A DNA stretch of 64,000 nt from Vicinamibacteria bacterium (GTDB lineage: Bacteria; Acidobacteriota; Vicinamibacteria; Vicinamibacterales; UBA8438), in NCBI GenBank assembly GCA_022820825.1, contig JAJEEU010000028.1, positions 24,894 through 88,893 on the forward strand. Direction: 5' to 3'. Below, in pieces: positions 34,877 through 43,285 of the stretch. A program made the translations under genes and the position numbers. Positions within the stretch are counted from its first letter, which is position 1; every line of letters begins with the position of its first letter. Under the pieces are notes generated by a model. The model worked only from the letters and a program-made list of their open reading frames with translations, ran no database searches and was not told where the DNA came from.

Positions 34877-35119
34877 ATGGAAACGATGGCGGTATCGAAG
34901 TTCAAGGCTACCTGCCTGGCCGTGCTGCAGCAGGTGCGCCGCACCGGACAGCCGGTGCGGATTACCCGCCGCGGGGAGCCCGTCGCCGACGTGGTGCCGC
35001 CAGGTCCGCCGCAACGCCCGGATGGCTGGCTCGGCGCCCTGTCCGATCGTACCCGCATAACAGGCGATATCACGGTCCCCAGCAGTGATCTCGTCACGTG
35101 GGATGTCGAGGATGCATGA
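34877..35119 (+). CDS. Phd/YefM-family antitoxin
   Basis: 80 residues from the ATG at 34877 (METMAVSKFKATCL), chosen because it is the usual family N-terminus and because upstream ATGs at 34853 and 34859 lie inside the operator. The N-terminal part (MAVSKFKATCLAVLQQVRRT, then GQPVRITRRGEPVADVVP) is a Phd DNA-binding fold. The rest, about 40 residues, would neutralise the toxin. There is no Shine-Dalgarno sequence, consistent with leaderless translation. Its stop overlaps the PIN toxin start in ATGA. Confidence 0.85.
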   Translation: METMAVSKFKATCLAVLQQVRRTGQPVRITRRGEPVADVVPPGPPQRPDGWLGALSDRTRITGDITVPSSDLVTWDVEDA

Positions 35120-35511
35120 AGCTCCTGCTTGACACGCACATCTGGGTCTGGAGTCTGAGCGAGCCGTCGCGGCTGTCGCCGCGTGTCACACGAGCCCTCG
35201 ACTCGCAGAGCTCGGAGTTGTGGCTGTCGCCGATCTCGCTCTGGGAGCTCGGAATTCTGGTCGAAAAAGGGCGGATCAGGTTGTCCGGCGGCCTCGACGC
35301 GTGGATCGACGAGGCACTGAAGTTGGCCCCGATGAGAGAGGCCCCCGTGACGCACATGGTCATTCGCGCGCTGCGCGCCGTCGAAACGCCTCACCGCGAT
35401 CCGGCGGATCGTTTTCTCGCGGCGACGGCAGCCGCTCTCGACCTGCAGCTCGTGACCACTGATGAACGGCTTCTCGCAGGCCGCGGCTACCAGGTCTTGC
35501 CAAACCGGTGA
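35116..35511 (+). CDS. PIN-domain toxin (VapC-like)
   Basis: 131 residues. PIN acidic residues are visible: D6 (LLLDTHIWVW), E44 (SLWELGILVEKGRI), D95/D98 (HRDPADRFLAATA) and D116 (VTTDERLL), which form the metal site of a Mg-dependent ribonuclease. It belongs to the Sll0205-type PIN branch normally paired with Phd-like antitoxins. Its ATG overlaps the antitoxin stop, so toxin translation depends on antitoxin translation. The pair is complete and apparently intact. Confidence 0.9.
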   Translation: MKLLLDTHIWVWSLSEPSRLSPRVTRALDSQSSELWLSPISLWELGILVEKGRIRLSGGLDAWIDEALKLAPMREAPVTHMVIRALRAVETPHRDPADRFLAATAAALDLQLVTTDERLLAGRGYQVLPNR

Positions 35512-35585
35512 CGTCTTGACCGGCTGCCATGCCGGCAAGGCCCGAGCAGTCATGGTACGCTGGCCGCATACTGCGCCGGCAGTCG

Positions 35586-35660
35586 GGGCCGCTAGCTCAG
35601 TGGTAGAGCACCTGACTTTTAATCAGGGTGTCGATGGTTCGATCCCATCGCGGCCCACCA
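35586..35660 (+). tRNA. tRNA-Lys (anticodon TTT)
   Basis: 75 bases including the encoded CCA. The acceptor stem GGGCCGC (35586-35592) pairs with GCGGCCC (35650-35656). The anticodon arm is CCTGA-CTTTTAA-TCAGG, giving anticodon TTT. The T-arm has GGTTCGATCC. All arms can be paired by eye. It lies 75 bases after the toxin gene; no integrase or attachment-site duplication is seen at its 3' end. Confidence 0.97.
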
Positions 35661-35742
35661 GGTTCCATTCGGACAACTGCAGTCTCGCCCAGGCACCCAT
35701 GCTCTACTCGTAGTCGGCCGCGCGGCTCGCCACCCTACAGGA

Positions 35743-36348
35743 TCAGTGCCCGGGGATACCCTCGTAGGCACGCTCGCCCCAGACATCCCTGACCCTCCGG
35801 TCGCGGCCGCAACTGAAACGGTAGAAGCGGTAGCGGACCGGGTTCTTCTCGTAATAGTCCTGGTGATAGTCTTCCGCCGCGTAGAACGGCGCGGAATCGA
35901 GGATCGGAGTAACGATCGGCTGGTCGAGCATCCTCTGCGCCGCTGCCCTGGAGTTCTCGGCGAGCTGGCGCTGCTCCTCGTTCGCGAAGACAGCGGTCTT
36001 GTACGAATGCCCGCGGTCGCAGAACTGCCCGCCGTCGTCGGTGGGATCGACCGAGTGCCAGAATGCGGTGAGCAGCGCGTCATAACTCACTTTGGACGGA
36101 TCGTAGGTAATCTCGACCGCCTCGTAGTGGCCGGTGCCTCCGGCCGTGACTTGCGGGTAGGTCGGGTTCTCTGTGGTGCCCCCGGTATAGCCGGAAACCG
36201 TTGCAACGACGCCCGGCACCTTGTCGAAGTCCGACTCCACGCACCAGAAGCAGCCGCCGGCGAAGACCGCCGTCTCGAGTTCCTGCGCGCTGGCGGCAGG
36301 CGCCAGGAGCGCAAGTGCCAGGGCGACCGTCAGACTATTCCATTGCAT
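35743..36348 (-). CDS. msrA: Exported peptide-methionine (S)-S-oxide reductase MsrA
   Basis: 201 residues. The ATG at 36348 is preferred over the GTG at 36351 because GGAGG then stands 6 bases upstream. A signal peptide (1-22, ending ASAQ) makes it periplasmic. The catalytic GCFWC is at 32-36, with Cys36 as a possible second redox residue. [30 protein letters not shown] and [16 protein letters not shown] complete the family. It reduces methionine-S-sulfoxide in exported proteins, plausible in a cell with so many periplasmic oxidoreductases. A C-terminal Cys (FSCGR) may be the recycling cysteine. Confidence 0.95.
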   Translation of the reverse strand: MQWNSLTVALALALLAPAASAQELETAVFAGGCFWCVESDFDKVPGVVATVSGYTGGTTENPTYPQVTAGGTGHYEAVEITYDPSKVSYDALLTAFWHSVDPTDDGGQFCDRGHSYKTAVFANEEQRQLAENSRAAAQRMLDQPIVTPILDSAPFYAAEDYHQDYYEKNPVRYRFYRFSCGRDRRVRDVWGERAYEGIPGH

Positions 36349-36469
36349 CACATGCCTCCGCGTATTCCGTCACTCTCTCCACGTTAGCGGTGTCCGCGGC
36401 ATCCCGCAAGGCGTACAACCCGTCCTGCCGCGAGGCGGCTTCACGCGGTCAGACCCGCGGCCGCCCGCG

Positions 36470-36694
36470 TCAGCGGTTGCCGTCCAGGTGGCCCAGCAGC
36501 CCCCACACGAAGATCCCGACGCCGACCAGGCCGATGACCAGGCCGACGGGCAACATGATCATCGTCACGCCCAGACCGAGGCCGACGACCATCATGGCGA
36601 ACCCGATGGCCACCGCGGCCGCGTGGCCGAGGACGAGTCCGCCAATCTCGAGCAGTCTTCTTCCCCGGGAGGTCGATTGTCCTGCCATGGCCAT
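36470..36694 (-). CDS. Small two-helix membrane protein, unknown
   Basis: 74 residues. After a basic N-terminus there are two adjacent hydrophobic segments (about 15-40 and 44-68) rich in Gly and Val, ending in a short hydrophilic HLDGNR. The composition matches small inner-membrane proteins of unknown role. No family recognised. It is flanked by MsrA and the second monooxygenase/EGW pair, both on the same strand but with gaps of about 120 and 80 bases. Confidence 0.6.
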   Translation of the reverse strand: MAMAGQSTSRGRRLLEIGGLVLGHAAAVAIGFAMMVVGLGLGVTMIMLPVGLVIGLVGVGIFVWGLLGHLDGNR

Positions 36695-36776
36695 AGCACC
36701 CCCGTGAGGACCGCAGCGTACTGGCCGGTCAACGATGTTCCCGGTACGTGCGCGCGCCGAGAGACGCGCGGTGCCG

Positions 36777-38093
36777 TCAGCGTCCGTTATCGGATGCGGC
36801 CGCCGCCTCGCGCTCGGCCGCCAGGTGCGCGAAGTCCTCTTCTTCCAGGTAGGTCATGCCGACCCAGGCATGCGACATCTCGTCGACGCCGCGCGCGCCG
36901 AACAGCACCCACTGGTCCGGATCGGGGTTGATCGGGTTGTTGACGGTGTTGTCGTAGTGCGAGTGGAACATGAGGACCGTGCCCTTCGGCAGCAGCGGCT
37001 GGACGTGGTCCTCGTAGATGTACTGGATCTGCCAGTTGTGGTCGTAGCGGTTGACGCTGCTCAGCAGCTCGCGGGTGCCGTCGGGGTAGATCGCCTCCAT
37101 CGACATCCCGGATCCGCGCATATGCATGTGCGGGCGGTAGCTGTGCAGCATCACCGGCCGGTCCATCACGTAGGCGTGCTCCAGCGTGAGGTAGCCGTGC
37201 GGCGGGATGATGAGGTCGCGCGCCCTGGGCCCCGAGGTGAACGTGCCGTCGATCAGCAGCCGGACCTCCCCTTCGGTGACCCGCTCGGGCTGGTAGCCGC
37301 GCGGGTGGAACCAGACGCCGACCTCCACCACGTCGTCCTCTACCGTCTCCCCGACCGGAAAGTAGTGCAGGCTGAAGCGGACCTGCGCCGGTCCGGGCTG
37401 CACCAGCTTGCCGACGCCCTCCGGCAGCACCTCCCAGCGCTTGCCGACGCCCATGCCCGCCAGCCGCACGACGAAGTCGTCCTCCGGCTGCTGCAGCCGT
37501 ACATGGCCGTGATGGACGACCCGCACGCCGAGCGGGTACGACGGCTTGAACTCCGCGGCCTTGATCCAGCGCGCCTCGGGGATGCCCTCGAACTCGATGG
37601 TCGGGTTCCACCACTGGTCCTGCCCGTTGGCGGTGACGGTGTACGGCGTGGAGCTCACGACCAGATCGGGCTGGCCGAGCATGCTGTCGAGCTCCCAATC
37701 GGACGCGGGCGGCCAGTCGATCGGCGGCGGCAGGTCGGCCGGGTTGCCCTCCGGCGCCCCCGCGTCCACCCACCGCACGACCGTGTCGATCTCCGCGTCG
37801 GTCAGCGAGAAGTCGTTCTTGAACGCCTGGATGCCGACCGTCCGGTCGATGTGCCAGGGCGGCATGATGCGGCGCTCCACCCGGTCCCGGATCTGGCGCA
37901 CCCACGGCCGGACCTCGTCGTAGGTGACGAGCGACATCGGCCCGATGCCGGTCTCCTGGTGGCAGCGCTGGCACGCCCGCTGGAAAATGGGCGCCACGTC
38001 GGCGCTGAAGGTCGGCCCGCTTGCCAGCGCAGGCGATGCAAGGACGGGAACGGCCACGGCAACCGCCGCGACCAGGACGCTAACGCGCTTCAT
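36777..38093 (-). CDS. Secreted c-type cytochrome / copper monooxygenase-like protein, second locus
   Basis: 438 residues. The signal peptide ends at ALASG. The heme motif CQRCH is at 41-45. The C-terminal half keeps the copper-monooxygenase-like pattern: VVHHGHVRL (His cluster as in the N-terminal PHM copper site), RPHMHMRGSGM (HxH of the second copper site), YDHNWQIQY and FHSHYDNT. It is shorter and clearly divergent from the protein at 2269, mainly between the heme and the sandwich domains, but has the same domain order. It lies 18 bases downstream of an EGW-family gene: at this locus the EGW gene comes first, whereas in the operon at 1-4529 it follows the monooxygenase gene. Confidence 0.85.
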   Translation of the reverse strand: MKRVSVLVAAVAVAVPVLASPALASGPTFSADVAPIFQRACQRCHQETGIGPMSLVTYDEVRPWVRQIRDRVERRIMPPWHIDRTVGIQAFKNDFSLTDAEIDTVVRWVDAGAPEGNPADLPPPIDWPPASDWELDSMLGQPDLVVSSTPYTVTANGQDQWWNPTIEFEGIPEARWIKAAEFKPSYPLGVRVVHHGHVRLQQPEDDFVVRLAGMGVGKRWEVLPEGVGKLVQPGPAQVRFSLHYFPVGETVEDDVVEVGVWFHPRGYQPERVTEGEVRLLIDGTFTSGPRARDLIIPPHGYLTLEHAYVMDRPVMLHSYRPHMHMRGSGMSMEAIYPDGTRELLSSVNRYDHNWQIQYIYEDHVQPLLPKGTVLMFHSHYDNTVNNPINPDPDQWVLFGARGVDEMSHAWVGMTYLEEEDFAHLAAEREAAAASDNGR

Positions 38094-38111
38094 CGCGTTC
38101 TCCTCAGGCTG

Positions 38112-39047
38112 TCAGTCCGTCACGTTGACGTGCACGTAGCCGTTGGTCCAGCAGCACTGGAACTCGAACTCACGAATCGTATTGTAAGCCAGCGCGCGCA
38201 GTACGTACTCTCCCGGCGCGTCGAACGTCGCTGCGGTCTCGGCCGCACCGCCGGCGCCACCCGCGCCGCCCGCGCGCCACGCGTCGGCCTCCAGCCTGTC
38301 ATCCACCCGGCTGAACGCCACGCGCCCCGGTCCCCGGTGCTTGAACCAGCGCACGTTGATCGGCCGGCCGTCGTCGCGGAACGGCGCATCACGTGTCGTC
38401 CAGACCTTCAGCGCCAGCGGCCGGCCGACGGCAGCCTGCAGCGGGCCGTGCCGCACGCCCCACGGCCCGCGACCTGGCTCCCCCGCCGGATCGAACGTGA
38501 GCAGCGGCGAGGCCGTGGTGTCACCCGGGAATATCCAGCCGTGAAGCTGGTAGGGCGGGCGCGTCACACGCCCCGGCACGGAGTAGGTCCGGCCGTCGAC
38601 GCGCAGCGTCCAGACCACGTCCTGATCGCCGAAGTCTGCCGGCACCGTCACCGTGAACACACCCCAGTGGCGGCGGTCGCCCTCCGGCATCGGCAGGAAA
38701 TGGGTAGGTTGCAGGCCGTCGTAGCGGCTCGGCTCGATGAAGTTGTCGGGCCCGATCGGAATCTCCAGCACCTCTTCCGTATTCACGTTGAAGTAGCCGA
38801 ACGACAGCTCGTAGCGGCCGTCCGGGTGCCGGTACCATCCCTCGAAGATCGGGATCACCGGCCCGCCGGTGGGCCTCAGCAACTGCAGATTGAACTGCGT
38901 CTCGCCGGGACCGGCGACGCGCTGCTCGGACTGCCGCGGCTGCTGCTGCGCCGCGGTCGCCGCCCACGCCGCCACCAGCAGCCCGGCGGCGCAGCAGGCC
39001 GCCCACCGCAAGCGCCGCGCACCTGCCCCTCGTCGATCGCTATGCAT
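38112..39047 (-). CDS. EGW-family secreted protein, divergent copy 4
   Basis: 311 residues from the ATG at 39047 (a GTG at 39059 is the alternative). A signal peptide ends near AATAAQQQ. The signature is recognisable but drifted: FEGWYRHPDGRYE, SFGYFNVN, PIGPDN, EPSRYDGLQPTHFLP and DFGDQDVVWTL. The C-terminal sandwich has VRWFKHRGPG...FDAPGEYVLRALAYN, then an unusual tail FEFQCCWTNGYVHVNV with adjacent cysteines not present in the other copies. Coupled to the monooxygenase-like gene at 36777. A TAGAAT box lies upstream (39089-39084, minus strand). Confidence 0.8.
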   Translation of the reverse strand: MHSDRRGAGARRLRWAACCAAGLLVAAWAATAAQQQPRQSEQRVAGPGETQFNLQLLRPTGGPVIPIFEGWYRHPDGRYELSFGYFNVNTEEVLEIPIGPDNFIEPSRYDGLQPTHFLPMPEGDRRHWGVFTVTVPADFGDQDVVWTLRVDGRTYSVPGRVTRPPYQLHGWIFPGDTTASPLLTFDPAGEPGRGPWGVRHGPLQAAVGRPLALKVWTTRDAPFRDDGRPINVRWFKHRGPGRVAFSRVDDRLEADAWRAGGAGGAGGAAETAATFDAPGEYVLRALAYNTIREFEFQCCWTNGYVHVNVTD

Positions 39048-39136
39048 CCCCGCCGTCACCTTATCCCATACGGACCGCCGGCCATTCTACCGGACGCGTC
39101 CGCTCGGCAAGCCCGGCACTCCGGTATCATGGCGCC

Positions 39137-41110
39137 GTGCTGGTGTCACGATCGGTGGGCGCGGCGGCGGTGCTGCTTGGTTTGTATACGCCGGCGCTGG
39201 CGCAGCCAAGCCTCGCAAACGGAGAGTGGGGGCACTACGCCGGCTCCACGCACGGCATGAAGTACTCGCCCGTGGATCAGATCTCGAAGGACAACATCCA
39301 CCAGCTCGAGATCGTCTGGCGCGCGCGCAACCCCGACCTCGACTTCCAGGACGACCCCATCCTCAGCCGCGTCCGCTACCAGGACACGCCGCTGATGGTG
39401 AACGGCACGCTGTACACCGTCACCGGCCTCGGCATCGTCATGGCGCTCGATCCCGCCACGGGCGAGCGGCGCTGGGTGTACGACCCGGAGAGCTACCGCA
39501 TCGGCCGCCCCAACAACGGCGGTTTCCTGTCGCGCGGCGTGGCGTACTGGACCGACGGCGACGCCGAACGGCTCCTGATCGGCACCCACGACGCCTACCT
39601 GGTCTCGATCGACGCGCGCAGCGGCCGGCCGGATGATGCATTCGGCGAGGCCGGCAAGGTCGACCTGACGCTCGGCATCCGCAACGTGCGTCGCAGCACC
39701 AACTTCTCGGCCAAGCGACCCCTTGTGGCCGGCGACGTGGTCATCGTCGGCAACTCGATCGCGGATTCCGGGCGCGGCACCATCGGCAACCCGCGGACCC
39801 GGCAGTTGCCGCCGGGCGACGTCCAGGCCTACGACGTGCGTACCGGACGCAAGCTGTGGACGTTTCACACCGTGCCGAAGGAGTACGAGGCGGGCTACGA
39901 AACCTGGCTCAACGGCTCGGCCGAGCACACCGGCAACGCCAACGTCTGGGCCGGCATGGCGTACGACCCGGAGCTCGACTACGTGTACATGGCGACGTCC
40001 ACGCCGACCAACGACACGTACGGCGGCGACCGGCTGGGCGACAACCTCTACGCCGAGAGCATCGTCTGCGTGGAGGCGCGGACCGGCGCGCGCGTGTGGC
40101 ACTTCCAGGCGGTGCACCACGGCCTGTGGGACTACGACTTCGCGTCGATGCCTATCCTGGGCGAGATCACGGTCGACGGCCGGCGGATCGACGCGGTCAT
40201 GGTGGCCAGCAAGCAGGCGTTCACCTACGTCTTCGACCGCGCGACGGGCGAGCCGGTATGGCCGATCGAGGAACGCCCGGTCCCCGCATCGACCGTGCCG
40301 GGGGAGCAGGCGTCGCCGACTCAGCCGTTCCCGACGAAGCCGCCGCCGTTCGACCTGCAGGACGCCGTCGTCGACAATCTGATGGACTTCACGCCCGAGC
40401 TGCGGGCGAGTGCCGTCGAGGCGCTGAACCTGTTCGACCACGGGCCGCTCTACACGCCGCCGTCCGAGCGCGGCACGCTCGCGCTGCCGGGGACCCGCGG
40501 CGGCTCCAACTGGGGCGGCGCGGGCTTCGACCCCGAGACCGGCATCCTGTACGTGCCGTCGCGCACCGCGCCCGCCTTCCTGCGCGTGGGCGCCAGCCGC
40601 TCGCCGTCGCCGGAGCAACGCGCGTTGATGCGCTGCTGCCGTTCGGTCGTGACGCCGGAAGGCCTGCCCATCTTCAAGCCGCCTTACGCGCGCCTCACCG
40701 CCATCGACATGAACCGCGGCGAGCACGTGTGGATGAGCCCGCTGGGGAACGGGCCGCGCAACCACCCGCTGCTGCGCGACATGGACCTGCCGCCGCTCGG
40801 CGACCACATCGACGGCCAGAGCGTGCTGGTGACCGGGACGCTGGTCATCGCCACCGTCTGGAAGCGCGACCGCGGCGCCGGCGAGACCCCCATCGTGCCG
40901 ATGTGGGATCCCTGGGGCGACCCGGACGCCGGCCGCAAGCTCGTCTACGTCTTCGACAAGGCGTCCGGTGAGCTGCTGCGCGAGATCGAGCTCGACGGCC
41001 ACACCGCCGCGGCGCCCATGACCTACCTGCACGCGGGCAAGCAGTACATCGCGATCGCCACTGGCGCGAACGCCGAGGTCGAGCTCGTGGCCCTGGCGCT
41101 GCCCGATTGA
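39137..41110 (+). CDS. Secreted PQQ-dependent dehydrogenase (glucose/quinate dehydrogenase-like), copy 1
   Basis: 657 residues from GTG at 39137. No Shine-Dalgarno precedes it, and a TATCAT box at 39125-39130 would start transcription near the GTG, so the mRNA may be leaderless. The signal peptide ends at ALAQ. The quinoprotein propeller motifs are clear: WGHYAGSTHGMKYSPVDQI, HTGNANVWAGMAYDPEL, VHHGLWDYDFAS (metal/PQQ Asp region) and VWPIEERPVPASTVPGE. Unlike membrane glucose dehydrogenase it lacks the five N-terminal helices, and no heme domain is fused. It probably oxidises a sugar or cyclic alcohol in the periplasm. First gene of an operon with a cyclase and DUF4003. Confidence 0.9.
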   Translation: MLVSRSVGAAAVLLGLYTPALAQPSLANGEWGHYAGSTHGMKYSPVDQISKDNIHQLEIVWRARNPDLDFQDDPILSRVRYQDTPLMVNGTLYTVTGLGIVMALDPATGERRWVYDPESYRIGRPNNGGFLSRGVAYWTDGDAERLLIGTHDAYLVSIDARSGRPDDAFGEAGKVDLTLGIRNVRRSTNFSAKRPLVAGDVVIVGNSIADSGRGTIGNPRTRQLPPGDVQAYDVRTGRKLWTFHTVPKEYEAGYETWLNGSAEHTGNANVWAGMAYDPELDYVYMATSTPTNDTYGGDRLGDNLYAESIVCVEARTGARVWHFQAVHHGLWDYDFASMPILGEITVDGRRIDAVMVASKQAFTYVFDRATGEPVWPIEERPVPASTVPGEQASPTQPFPTKPPPFDLQDAVVDNLMDFTPELRASAVEALNLFDHGPLYTPPSERGTLALPGTRGGSNWGGAGFDPETGILYVPSRTAPAFLRVGASRSPSPEQRALMRCCRSVVTPEGLPIFKPPYARLTAIDMNRGEHVWMSPLGNGPRNHPLLRDMDLPPLGDHIDGQSVLVTGTLVIATVWKRDRGAGETPIVPMWDPWGDPDAGRKLVYVFDKASGELLREIELDGHTAAAPMTYLHAGKQYIAIATGANAEVELVALALPD

Positions 41111-41135
41111 CGGCGGCGGCGGCGGAAGGAGAACC

Positions 41136-42104
41136 ATGCGAAACAGCACTCGCCTTGTCGGAATTGCGTGCATGACGCTCGCGAGCCTCACCGCCGCGGC
41201 GCCAGCAGTCTACGCGCAGTCGTGGTCGCCGCCGCCGCGCGACGAGCGCTGCCCCAGCAAGTGGGGCGCCGGCGACGAGCGGGGCTCCGCGAACCACATG
41301 GGGCCCGAGACGGTGCTGCGGGCCACCCGGCTCATTCGCCAGGGCCGCGTCATCGACCTGGGCCAGGTGCTGTCGAGCGACATGCCGCTGGGCGGCACCC
41401 GCCACTTCGACCTGTACATGAAGCCGACGCGGATGAGCCCGGAATCGAACAACCGCGGTTCGAACGAGGAGATCATCGTCGCCGAGATGGGTCAGGTGGG
41501 CACGCAGTTCGACGGCTTCACCCACCAGACCATCGGCGACGACCTGTACAACTGCATCGACCAGAACGAGGTCATGACCCGCTCGGGGTTCACGCGGCTG
41601 GGCATCGAGAACGTCGGCACGCTCATGACGCGCGGCGTGCTCATCGACGTGGCGGCGCTGAAGGGCGTGGACGTGCTGCCCGAGAGCTACGAGATAACGG
41701 TCGACGACCTGCAACAGGCGCTCGACCGCCAGGGGGTCGCGATTCAGCCCGGCGATGCGGTGCTAGTCCACACCGGCTGGGGCACGTACTGGGACACCGA
41801 CGGCGAGCGCTTCTCGTCCAACGGACCGGGCATCGGGCTTCCGGCCGGACAATGGCTGGTGACGCAGGATCCCATGCTGGTGGGCGCCGACAACGTCCCC
41901 GTCGAGGTCTCCCCCAACCCGGACCCGGAGCTCTCCACGCCGGTGCATCAGATCATGCTCGTGATCAACGGCATCCACCTCGTCGAACGGATGAAGCTCG
42001 ACGAGTTGGCCGCGGCCGGCGTGTACGAGTTCGCCTTCGTCATCCAGCCGCTGAAGCTGAAGGGCGCCACCGGCTCCACGGTCGCCCCCGCGGCGATCTT
42101 CTAA
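41136..42104 (+). CDS. Exported cyclase-family protein (PF04199) with His-to-Gln changes, copy 2
   Basis: 322 residues, signal peptide ending near VYAQSW, GGAG ribosome site. Very similar to copy 1 at 25184 throughout, including the substituted metal motif Q120-VGT-Q124-F-D126-GFT-H130 and the LYNC(F/I)DQNEVMTRSGFTRLG segment. It lies 25 bases after the PQQ dehydrogenase and 6 bases before DUF4003, so it acts with the dehydrogenase, perhaps opening a lactone or amide produced by it. This is inferred from context only. Confidence 0.85.
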   Translation: MRNSTRLVGIACMTLASLTAAAPAVYAQSWSPPPRDERCPSKWGAGDERGSANHMGPETVLRATRLIRQGRVIDLGQVLSSDMPLGGTRHFDLYMKPTRMSPESNNRGSNEEIIVAEMGQVGTQFDGFTHQTIGDDLYNCIDQNEVMTRSGFTRLGIENVGTLMTRGVLIDVAALKGVDVLPESYEITVDDLQQALDRQGVAIQPGDAVLVHTGWGTYWDTDGERFSSNGPGIGLPAGQWLVTQDPMLVGADNVPVEVSPNPDPELSTPVHQIMLVINGIHLVERMKLDELAAAGVYEFAFVIQPLKLKGATGSTVAPAAIF

Positions 42105-42110
42105 CCCACC

Positions 42111-43094
42111 GTGCCTGCGCCCGATCCGGTGGTGCGGTACCTGGAGACGTTCACGCGTCTCCGCGCCCGCAAGCGGTGGTACACCGACACCGCCACCATG
42201 CGCTTCGTGGCGCTCACTCTCGGCGCGGCTGGCGAGGGCATCGACCACGACCACCTGGAGGAGGTGGCGACGGGATTGCGGAAGCGGGCGCGCTGGACGA
42301 GCCCGCTCAAGTCACAGGGCAGCTACGTGGTCGCGGCGATGATCATCCGGCGCGGACTGAGCCCTGAAGAGGTCCACGCACGCGTATTCGAAACGCGCGA
42401 CGCGTTCAAGGCACGGCGCCTGCCGAGCCGTGGTACCGGCCCGACGCTGGCCGCGCTGCTGCTCGCACTGCGGAATGCGGGCGGCCCGGTGCCCGCGCTG
42501 CAGGTCGAGCGGCTGGAGAATATCTTCCGGCGCTGGCGCAAGGACCATTTCTGGCTGACGAGCGCCAACGACCTGCCGGCTGCGGCGCTGCACGCTGGCC
42601 GGGACGCCGCGGTCGAGATGCTGACGGCGGATGTGGAACGAGCCTACGCGCGGTTGCGGGAAGCCGGATTCTGGCGCGGCAACTCCCTGCAGCTCGTGTC
42701 GCACCTCCTGGCCGTCGACACGCGGGGCACGGACACGGCCGTGCAGCGGTTCACCGTCGTCGCGCAACGCCTCGAAGACGCGCGCGAGCACGTCCGGCCC
42801 GGCCGTTACGACGAGATCGCGTTGCTCGCGCTGACGCAGGAGGCTCCGGCAAGCGTGGTCCGCCGCGTGCTGGAGTACCGCGACCGCCTGCGAGCAGCAA
42901 CGCCGCGCCCTTCCGCTGACGTGGCGTTCTCGCTGGCGGCCGGCATCGAGCTGGCCGAGGACAGCGCCCGCGCGAGCCACGGCGGCGCCGGCGACCTCGC
43001 GGCGCTCAAGGCGCTGCGAGACCTGCTCGACGCGCAAGAGGCGGCCACCATCGCCGCACTGTCCGCCGCCGGGGCCACGTCAGGCGGCTCCTGA
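42111..43094 (+). CDS. DUF4003-family cytoplasmic protein
   Basis: 327 residues from the GTG at 42111, no signal peptide. All-helical. The landmarks MRFVALTLGAAG, SYVVAAMIIRRG, HFWLTSANDLPAAALHAGRD and NSLQLVSHLLAV fit DUF4003, a family I know mainly from Bacillota. It is the last gene of the PQQ dehydrogenase-cyclase operon (6-base gap), an odd place for a cytoplasmic protein in an otherwise exported set. Assignment is by remembered pattern and should be checked by profile search. Confidence 0.65.
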   Translation: MPAPDPVVRYLETFTRLRARKRWYTDTATMRFVALTLGAAGEGIDHDHLEEVATGLRKRARWTSPLKSQGSYVVAAMIIRRGLSPEEVHARVFETRDAFKARRLPSRGTGPTLAALLLALRNAGGPVPALQVERLENIFRRWRKDHFWLTSANDLPAAALHAGRDAAVEMLTADVERAYARLREAGFWRGNSLQLVSHLLAVDTRGTDTAVQRFTVVAQRLEDAREHVRPGRYDEIALLALTQEAPASVVRRVLEYRDRLRAATPRPSADVAFSLAAGIELAEDSARASHGGAGDLAALKALRDLLDAQEAATIAALSAAGATSGGS

Positions 43095-43126
43095 CCGCGG
43101 ATCAGCTAGCGCCCGACCCTCGGCAA

Positions 43127-43267
43127 TCACCACTCGGTGCGCTCCAGAATCCGTCGGGCAGCCGCGGTGACGAATCCGTCCCGTTGGGCGCTGGCGCCGA
43201 CCTGCTCGCACGCGCGATTCATCGCGTTCGTAATTCTGTTGGCGCCGGCACGCGCGACGTCATCCAT
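43127..43267 (-). CDS. Possible small protein of 46 residues
   Basis: A clean short frame, beginning MDDVARAGANRITNAMNR and ending AAARRILERTEW, lies 18 bases downstream of the heme-motif propeller gene and in its frame. It is amphipathic and helix-rich, and the AAARR.LER.EW ending resembles C-termini of small antitoxin-like proteins. No strong ribosome site is seen; translation would rely on read-on from the upstream gene. It could equally be the relic of a lost gene, or chance. Confidence 0.35.
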   Translation of the reverse strand: MDDVARAGANRITNAMNRACEQVGASAQRDGFVTAAARRILERTEW

Positions 43268-43285
43268 AAGCGCTGCCCTGTAGCC

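Noticed and set aside
35586..35742. tRNA-Lys as an integration site for an island
   Set aside because: No integrase, no duplicated tRNA 3' end and no change in gene style beyond it; the adjacent toxin-antitoxin pair alone is not enough.
36735..39260. 841-codon plus-strand frame across 36735-39260
   Set aside because: It lies antisense to two well-supported minus-strand genes (heme/monooxygenase-like and EGW) and has no family features.
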